Source: Actinobacteria bacterium UBA7422 (GTDB lineage: Bacteria; Actinomycetota; Actinomycetes; S36-B12). From it: 18,178 nt of DNA. Positions 13,617 to 18,178 of the stretch are shown piece by piece (the first letter of the stretch is position 1; each line of letters opens with the position of its first letter). The stretch covers positions 4,428 through 22,605 of the forward strand of contig DKME01000136.1 of NCBI GenBank assembly GCA_002469525.1. Direction: 5' to 3'. The translations under genes were made by a program, and so were the position numbers. The notes beneath the pieces were generated by a model, which ran no database searches, had not been told where the DNA came from, and saw only the letters and a list, made by a program, of their open reading frames with translations.

Positions 13617-14386
13617 CACACTCACACCAGGCGCAACAACTCATCGACGCAGCGCGCAACAGGACGGCAACGACCGCACTGACGGACAAAGAGCCACACC
13701 TCGACATCGCCGTTGCGTACGACATCCAGGCCGAAGTTGTACAAGCCCGGATTGATTCAGGACACGTGATTGTTGGGGCGAAACTGGGGCTGACCAGTGT
13801 TGCCAAGCAGAAGCAGATGAATGTTTCCGAACCGCTCTACGGATGGCTGACTAGTGACATGCAGATTGATACGGGTGCACAGTTAGCCTGCGATACGTTC
13901 ATTCAACCCCGGTGCGAACCCGAAATCGCCTTCCTCTTGGGTAGCGATCTCCATGGTTCTCACATTTCTGCCGCGCATGTCTTGGCTGCAACGCAGTTTG
14001 TTTTTGCCGCCGTTGACGTCCTAGATTCCCGCTTCGCCGGGTACTCATTCACCCTGCCCGACGTCGCCGCCGACAATTCATCCTCCGCTGGCTTCTCCCT
14101 CGGTGGCACTGCGATTGATCCAGAAAGTGTCGATCTTCGAACACTTGGTTGCGTGTTTGAAAAAAATGGACAACTGGTTGCAACAGCTTCAGGGGCGGCA
14201 GTCCTTGGTCACCCAGCGGCCAGTGTCGCGTGGTTGGTTCGCAAACTAGCTTCGCGCGGGGAAGGGCTGAAAGCAGGCCACATTGTGCTCTCTGGCGCTA
14301 TGACCGAGGCCGTCGCGGTGCAACCTGGTGACTGCATCACCGCTCGCTTCGATCAACTCGGTACGGTCGAAATTTCGTGTGTCTAA
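13613..14386 (+). CDS. dmpH: 4-oxalocrotonate decarboxylase
   Basis: This 257-residue protein decarboxylates 2-oxo-3-hexenedioate to 2-hydroxypenta-2,4-dienoate in the oxalocrotonate branch. It has the decarboxylase signature VAADNSSSAGF (151-161) and the long DmpH-like run from DLRTLGCVFEKNG to GAAVLGHPAASVAWL. Metal ligands Glu102 and Glu104 lie in QPRCEPEIAF, and Lys57 in GAKLGLTS. The third acidic ligand, Glu in most relatives (VEVIDSR), is Asp135 here (VDVLDSR), a conservative change. In this pathway it forms a complex with the hydratase so that the unstable dienol is passed on. The ATG overlaps the aldolase stop by 4 bases. Confidence 0.93.
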   Translation: MTHSHQAQQLIDAARNRTATTALTDKEPHLDIAVAYDIQAEVVQARIDSGHVIVGAKLGLTSVAKQKQMNVSEPLYGWLTSDMQIDTGAQLACDTFIQPRCEPEIAFLLGSDLHGSHISAAHVLAATQFVFAAVDVLDSRFAGYSFTLPDVAADNSSSAGFSLGGTAIDPESVDLRTLGCVFEKNGQLVATASGAAVLGHPAASVAWLVRKLASRGEGLKAGHIVLSGAMTEAVAVQPGDCITARFDQLGTVEISCV

Positions 14387-14401
14387 TTAGAAGGAGTTTA
14401 A

Positions 14402-14596
14402 ATGCCGTTCATTCAAGTAACAATGGTTGAAGGTCGCACAGCAGAACAAAAACACGATCTCATGAAGAAGATCACTGATGCTACCTCCGAATCACTTGGC
14501 AGCGATCCTCAGAGAATTCGCGTTGCGATTTATGAAGTTTCAGCCGATGAGTGGGCAATTGGTGGAGAGCCAATATCCAAGCTTCGACCCGCGTAA
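14402..14596 (+). CDS. dmpI: 4-oxalocrotonate tautomerase
   Basis: This small protein has 64 codons, giving 63 residues after removal of Met, the exact family length. The N-terminal proline (PFIQVTMVEGRT) is the catalytic base. The active-site arginines correspond to Arg11 and Arg39 of the mature protein (VEGRT and QRIRV), and Trp50 stands where Phe50 is usual. It ketonises 2-hydroxymuconate to 2-oxo-3-hexenedioate, the substrate of the decarboxylase encoded just upstream. A strong ribosome binding site, AGAAGGAG, lies 5-6 bases before the ATG. Tautomerases of this kind act as hexamers in the cytoplasm. Confidence 0.95.
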   Translation: MPFIQVTMVEGRTAEQKHDLMKKITDATSESLGSDPQRIRVAIYEVSADEWAIGGEPISKLRPA

Positions 14597-14610
14597 CGAA
14601 TGCTTTTCAC

Positions 14611-14997
14611 GTGACCTGGCACCGAGCCCTTGAATCAAGCGAACTCCCTGAAGCACAATTCGTAGGAACAATCGTTAACGCAAGGCACATACTTCTTTCG
14701 CGCAATTCTGGGGTCGTTAGCGCGGTCACAAATGTATGCCCGCACAACGGCGTACTCCTGAGCGAAGGGGTTGCCCGTGAGGGTTGCATTAGTTGTCCGG
14801 GGCACTTTTGGCGCTTCAACCTTGCCACTGGCGAAAAACAGGGCGATCCGAGTACTCACCTCGCGGTGTACTCGACCCGGGAAAGCGAAGGCTGGATCGA
14901 CATCGACCTGCCCGAACCCACCATGCCGAAGTCCTTGCGCGAAATCCTGCTGGCAAGTGCGCGAGGCGAAGATGTCTCAGGCGAGGTATCCAAATGA
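14611..14997 (+). CDS. Rieske-type [2Fe-2S] ferredoxin
   Basis: This is a 128-residue protein with a single Rieske domain. The cluster ligands are Cys43/His45 in NVCPHNG and Cys62/His65 in SCPGHFW, 16 residues apart. The start is taken as the GTG at 14611, 14 bases after the tautomerase stop. An in-frame GTG at 14551 would overlap the tautomerase and add residues not typical of the family. There is no clear ribosome binding site, so translation may be coupled to the tautomerase. The most likely job is to carry electrons to the Rieske oxygenase at 1917-3176 in the other operon. No ferredoxin reductase is visible, so one must come from elsewhere. The last 25 residues extend past the usual fold. 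Confidence 0.88.
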   Translation: MTWHRALESSELPEAQFVGTIVNARHILLSRNSGVVSAVTNVCPHNGVLLSEGVAREGCISCPGHFWRFNLATGEKQGDPSTHLAVYSTRESEGWIDIDLPEPTMPKSLREILLASARGEDVSGEVSK

Positions 14998-15650
14998 ACA
15001 CAACTCAGGCCCAAGGACTTCTCCTCGACGTTGGTGTCGTTTTCTTCAAGTCCGCGTGGGAAGTCGCCGATCAATACGAACAACTCCGAGGCCTACCTCC
15101 AGGAACAGTGGTTGGCCGTGGGCCACTGGATTCGGGCACCGACGAACGCTGGGACCGCTATCTCCAAGGTGAAGCAACAGAACGCGAGTACTGGCTTGAT
15201 TTCGCAGCGAAGGCGCAGGCAAATGGCGCTCCACTCGACGGCCACCCAACAATCATGCGCGCCATATTCCAAACCCCGGGTGTTGAGATTATTCGACCCG
15301 AAGCACTTGCGCTAGCCCGCGATGCCAAAGAGACGGGACTACGTTTGGGAATCTTGACGAACGAACTGATGGACTTCCAAGGTCGTGAATGGGTGGAAAG
15401 TCAAGAGTGGTTTTCACTGTTCGACATCATTATCGATTCCTCGGAGATTGCAATCCGTAAACCTGATATCCGCGCTTACGAAATTGCCATTGAGCAAATG
15501 GATCTGCCAGCGGGTGAAATTGTTTTCATCGATGACAATCCGACCTATGTGCAGGGTGGGATAGCTGCCGGTCTCATTTCACTTCATCTTGAAGTGACGA
15601 GCCCCGACAGTGTTTTCAAAACTGCTCGAGACCATTTGAATCTTGGTTAA
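14994..15650 (+). CDS. HAD-superfamily (HAD-IA-like) protein, paralogue 2
   Basis: This 218-residue HAD-fold protein is the last gene of the + strand operon. Motif I is LLLDVGVV with nucleophile Asp12. The position two residues on is Gly14 instead of the usual Asp, as in the paralogue at 157-801. Motif II is ILTNE, motif III is RKPD, and motif IV is FIDDN. The two proteins share EREYW, IRPEA, LTN and KPD blocks and a similar end, so they are clear paralogues placed at the ends of the two divergent operons. The ATG overlaps the ferredoxin stop by 4 bases (ATGA). The missing general acid argues against a plain phosphatase; dehalogenase- or hydrolase-like chemistry, or a non-catalytic role, is possible. 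Confidence 0.85.
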   Translation: MNTTQAQGLLLDVGVVFFKSAWEVADQYEQLRGLPPGTVVGRGPLDSGTDERWDRYLQGEATEREYWLDFAAKAQANGAPLDGHPTIMRAIFQTPGVEIIRPEALALARDAKETGLRLGILTNELMDFQGREWVESQEWFSLFDIIIDSSEIAIRKPDIRAYEIAIEQMDLPAGEIVFIDDNPTYVQGGIAAGLISLHLEVTSPDSVFKTARDHLNLG

Positions 15651-17086
15651 TCTTCCTTGCGGTTGATCTGCATGACAACAGCCTTGGGCTCGGTGAAGAA
15701 CTCCCTGCTGAAATTCCCGCCTTCCCGACCGACACCAGAATCTCCCACACCACCGAATGGTGCGCGCAGATCACGAATAAAGAAGCAGTTCACCCACACG
15801 GTGCCCGCTTTAAGATTTTCCGCTACTCGGTGGGCACGGCTGAGGTTCTCCGTGAACACCATGGCGTTAAGACCATAGGGGGTTGAGTTGGCTTCCCGCA
15901 CTACTTCGCTTTCTGAGTCAAACCTTTGCACCGCCACCACGGGGCCGAATATTTCTTCTCGGCACACACGTGCACTCGCCGGAGCATCGACAATAATTGT
16001 TGGGCTGACATAGAGACCTTCCGTCGGCCCACCGGTGAGAATTCGGCCACCATCTTCTTTAACAGTTGAAAAATAACTTGTTACTTTTTTATGGTGTTCC
16101 GCACTCGCCAACGGTCCAAATTCAGTTTTCGGGTCTTTCGGATCGCCCACCAACATGTTCTCGGCCGCAGTCTTATACCGGCTCATGAATTCATCGTAAA
16201 TACGGTTTTGAACGAAAAGTCGACTCCCCGCCAAACACACCTGCCCCGCGTTGCGAAAAATCGCCTGAACGGCCCAGTTGACGGCGTTATCAATGTCAGC
16301 GTCATCGAAAACAATATTTGCGCCCTTCCCACCTAGTTCCAAGCTCACCGGAATTAAGTTCGCCGCCGCCGCCGCACTAATAATTTTCCCTGTGCCTGAT
16401 TCGCCGGTGAAAGTGATGCGGTCGACATCAGGATGATGGGTCAACGCTTCACCGACCGAGTCGGGACCAAATCCGTGCACGACATTCAAAACTCCGGGCG
16501 GGATACCCGCCTCAAGGGCCAGTCGCGCCCAGATTGTCGCCGACGCTGGTGTGTCTTCAGCCGGCTTCAGCACGACCGTGTTCCCCCAAGCCAGTGCAGG
16601 CGCAACTTTCCACGAACTCATCATGAGCGGGAAGTTCCAAGGAGAAATCGCAACAACAACACCCGCCGGACCGTAAGTGGAATATGCGTGGTGGCCCGAG
16701 TCCATGGGATAAGTGTCCGCCATGCTCATGAGCGCGTGATCAGCAAAGAAGCGAACATTCCACGAACTGCGCGCAGCGTCATGCAACGCCTGCGTGATGG
16801 GTTTGCCCATGTCCCTCGTGTCCGCCATGGCAAGTTCATGCGCGTGCTCATCCATCAGATCGGCAAACGCGTGCAATATTTTGTGCCGTTTATCAAACCC
16901 CATGCGTGGCCATAGACCGTTGTCAAAAGCATCTCGAGCAGCCGCGACGGCCTTGTCCGCATCAGCTGGACCGCCAAGTGCGACATCGGCCCACTGCTCC
17001 TGGGTGTACGGGTCAATGTCGGGCATGGTCTGGCCGTCGATTGAAGGGACTTCACTGCCACCGATCACGTGCTGAAACAATTCCAT
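15647..17086 (-). CDS. dmpC: 2-hydroxymuconic semialdehyde dehydrogenase (probable)
   Basis: This 479-residue NAD(P)-dependent aldehyde dehydrogenase has Asn151 (SPWNFP), Lys174 (VLKPAEDTP), catalytic Glu250 (LELGGKGA) and catalytic Cys284 (NAGQVCLAG). Context makes oxidation of the ring-cleavage aldehyde to 2-hydroxymuconate its likely reaction, feeding the tautomerase. Sequence alone would also allow a related semialdehyde or benzaldehyde dehydrogenase. The ATG at 17086 (MELFQHVIGG) gives a normal family N-terminus; an in-frame start at 17116 would add ten atypical residues. No ribosome binding site is obvious. It is convergent with the HAD gene, and the two stops overlap by 4 bases. Its own promoter must lie in 17087-17207. 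Confidence 0.82.
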   Translation of the reverse strand: MELFQHVIGGSEVPSIDGQTMPDIDPYTQEQWADVALGGPADADKAVAAARDAFDNGLWPRMGFDKRHKILHAFADLMDEHAHELAMADTRDMGKPITQALHDAARSSWNVRFFADHALMSMADTYPMDSGHHAYSTYGPAGVVVAISPWNFPLMMSSWKVAPALAWGNTVVLKPAEDTPASATIWARLALEAGIPPGVLNVVHGFGPDSVGEALTHHPDVDRITFTGESGTGKIISAAAAANLIPVSLELGGKGANIVFDDADIDNAVNWAVQAIFRNAGQVCLAGSRLFVQNRIYDEFMSRYKTAAENMLVGDPKDPKTEFGPLASAEHHKKVTSYFSTVKEDGGRILTGGPTEGLYVSPTIIVDAPASARVCREEIFGPVVAVQRFDSESEVVREANSTPYGLNAMVFTENLSRAHRVAENLKAGTVWVNCFFIRDLRAPFGGVGDSGVGREGGNFSREFFTEPKAVVMQINRKED

Positions 17087-17109
17087 GCATTGAGTGTGCC
17101 TGCTTCGTC

Positions 17110-17163
17110 CCGCCAAGCGGATCTATTTCACCTTCTCTTTCCGCCAAGCGGGACACATTTCAC
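17110..17163. repeat. Two direct repeats with a CCGC-CAA-GCGG dyad, upstream of the dehydrogenase gene
   Basis: CCGCCAAGCGG occurs at 17110-17120 and again at 17141-17151, 31 bases apart, about three helical turns. Each is an inverted repeat (CCGC/GCGG) around CAA. Each is followed by a similar tail ending in ATTTCAC, so the repeated unit is about 22-23 bases with one single-base indel. They sit 24-77 bases upstream of the dehydrogenase ATG and about 45-100 bases upstream of the divergent lipoprotein gene. A pair of operators for an unidentified regulator is the simplest reading. Confidence 0.6.
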
Positions 17164-17207
17164 GTGCTTATGCATCAGTGACTAAACCGTTGGGTTAACC
17201 TCAACGA

Positions 17208-17921
17208 ATGAAGCCACTACTACTTGCCGTTGCTGTTTTCGGTCTACTCGCGCTTAGCGCATGCTCATCAAACCAGACGGCTACTGATTCAGCGATCGCC
17301 TCTGACGACCAAGCGCACTGGATGGTGGCTCTGAACGCTGAGTTCAATACCGAGCAGCGCGATGGAACCGAGTACGTCACCTTCAGTGACCCTTCTGGCG
17401 TTGAGCTTTTCACCGAACGCCCTAATCGCGCTTCGATCGAAGTTAATGGGCAGTCTGTGGTGGCACTGTGGCAGCTCTTTGGGTTCTCGGAGAATCCACC
17501 CAATGTCGCCTTTATGGTTCCCGGGAATTCACCGGTTATTGCAACACTCAATTATCCAGCGTGGACCTCGACTGACTCAATCCGGATGGAGGTAGTGTCA
17601 TCTGCTGATCCAATACCAACAGGCACCGGAGCAGTTGTCATTGACGGATCCGATGCTGTCAATTCGCAGGTGACCGATGCGATCACCCAGGCAAACACAA
17701 AGGTTTTGGGTGATGCTCCAGCAGTAGCGTCCGGCAACCTTTACGAACAAACCGCGCAAGCACTGCAGAACGCGGTAGACCAACAAACCGCAACCCAAGA
17801 GTTTTCGCAGCCAATGACTGTGCCCACATTTCAACCCTCCACTATAAATTCGGCAGCGGAACAAATCTTGAACTTCAACGGTGGGCAAGGCATTCCGGGC
17901 GCGAGAACACCAACTGACTGA
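17208..17921 (+). CDS. Putative lipoprotein of unknown function
   Basis: This 237-residue protein has a clear lipoprotein signal: Lys2, a hydrophobic core (4-16), and the lipobox LSAC with Cys19. Signal peptidase II would cleave before Cys19, and the mature protein would be anchored in the membrane facing outward. The mature part (20-237) is rich in Ser, Thr, Ala, Gln and Asp. Residues 30-130 look like a beta-rich domain, and the C-terminal ~90 residues are low-complexity with a Gln-rich stretch. I do not recognise a domain. It is divergent from the dehydrogenase gene and convergent with the VOC gene at the right edge. No ribosome binding site is visible before the ATG. No link to the aromatic pathway can be shown from sequence. 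Confidence 0.8.
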   Translation: MKPLLLAVAVFGLLALSACSSNQTATDSAIASDDQAHWMVALNAEFNTEQRDGTEYVTFSDPSGVELFTERPNRASIEVNGQSVVALWQLFGFSENPPNVAFMVPGNSPVIATLNYPAWTSTDSIRMEVVSSADPIPTGTGAVVIDGSDAVNSQVTDAITQANTKVLGDAPAVASGNLYEQTAQALQNAVDQQTATQEFSQPMTVPTFQPSTINSAAEQILNFNGGQGIPGARTPTD

Positions 17922-17930
17922 ACCGACTTA

Positions 17931-18178
17931 CTAATGCGAGACCCCCGCACCACCCAATGTCTGTTCGCCAAACTTTTCAATAGTTGCCTGCAGGTTTAAT
18001 CGCTCGGTTTTCATGCCACCCGGTTCAAGGTGCAACAAGTCTGCAGGCACTAACCAACTCACTTCAAACTCAAGCCCATCTGGATCTCGCGCATAGAGAG
18101 CTTTCGTTGTTCCGTGATCTGATGCACCGCTAAGTGCACCCACTTGTTGCAGTCTTTCACTGATCCGCTGAAGTTCAC
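17931..18178 (-). CDS. VOC (glyoxalase/dioxygenase superfamily) protein, C-terminal part (truncated by window edge)
   Basis: The frame is open to the end of the window, so about 82 C-terminal residues are seen. They contain ERLQQ, then SGASDHGTTKALYARDPDGLEFEVSW, the last strand-turn region of a vicinal-oxygen-chelate fold. His in SDHG and Glu in LEFEVSW sit at usual metal-ligand positions. The tail after SWLVPADLL is about 40 residues long and polar. It could be a glyoxalase-like enzyme or a small extradiol dioxygenase; the missing N-terminal part prevents a choice. It is convergent with the lipoprotein gene, with nine bases between the stops. Confidence 0.75.
   Translation of the reverse strand, partial: ELQRISERLQQVGALSGASDHGTTKALYARDPDGLEFEVSWLVPADLLHLEPGGMKTERLNLQATIEKFGEQTLGGAGVSH

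Noticed and set aside
16433..16915. 160-codon + strand frame opposite the aldehyde dehydrogenase
   Set aside because: The translation is Arg/His-rich with no domain, and it lies fully within a gene with all its catalytic residues.
17110..17163. Remnant CRISPR array
   Set aside because: Only two short units with an 8-9 base gap between them, an internal indel and no cas gene nearby.
1..18178. Mobile element or horizontal-transfer boundary
   Set aside because: No transposase, integrase, terminal repeat or tRNA fragment was seen, and codon use looks even across the catabolic genes by eye.

Overview
This 18 kb window reads as an aerobic aromatic-catabolism locus. The organism is probably an actinobacterium (Actinomycetota) of moderate GC content. 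That is inferred from the IclR-type regulator, the actinobacterial-style [3Fe-4S] ferredoxin at the left edge, frequent GTG/TTG starts, ATGA-type gene overlaps, and a gene pair resembling the cresol-phosphorylating CreHI system of Corynebacterium. I saw no rRNA, tRNA, insertion sequence, phage gene or CRISPR array.

Layout. Bases 1-150 hold the end of a + strand [3Fe-4S] ferredoxin. Bases 157-9214 are one tightly packed minus-strand gene set. In order of transcription it holds: two tandem XylE-type catechol 2,3-dioxygenases; a histidine phosphatase; a two-subunit PEP-synthase-like phosphotransferase (ATP-grasp subunit, then phosphohistidine subunit); a Rieske non-heme iron oxygenase; a small zinc-ribbon protein; a divergent MhpD/DmpH-family protein; and a HAD-fold protein. 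A regulatory interval at 9215-9355 separates it from a divergent + strand operon (9356-15650). That operon holds: an unrecognised protein, an IclR regulator, 2-hydroxypentadienoate hydratase, acylating acetaldehyde dehydrogenase, 4-hydroxy-2-oxovalerate aldolase, 4-oxalocrotonate decarboxylase, 4-oxalocrotonate tautomerase, a Rieske ferredoxin and a second HAD paralogue. A convergent 2-hydroxymuconic semialdehyde dehydrogenase (15647-17086, minus) completes the catechol meta-cleavage route. A lipoprotein gene and a partial VOC-family gene lie at the right edge.

Working model (inference). A phenolic substrate is phosphorylated on its hydroxyl group by the ATP-grasp/phosphohistidine pair. The Rieske oxygenase, fed by the Rieske ferredoxin, and possibly a P450 fed by the ferredoxin at the left edge, then oxidises the aryl phosphate. 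The histidine phosphatase releases a catechol, which the two extradiol dioxygenases cleave. The oxalocrotonate branch (dehydrogenase, tautomerase, decarboxylase, hydratase, aldolase, acetaldehyde dehydrogenase) takes the product to pyruvate and acetyl-CoA. No hydrolytic-branch enzyme (DmpD type) is seen. The phosphorylation module next to a Rieske oxygenase and meta-cleavage genes is the most interesting part. It resembles the known CreHI/CreD phosphorylated-cresol pathway and anaerobic phenylphosphate synthase, but with a different oxygenase and a different ring-cleavage route.
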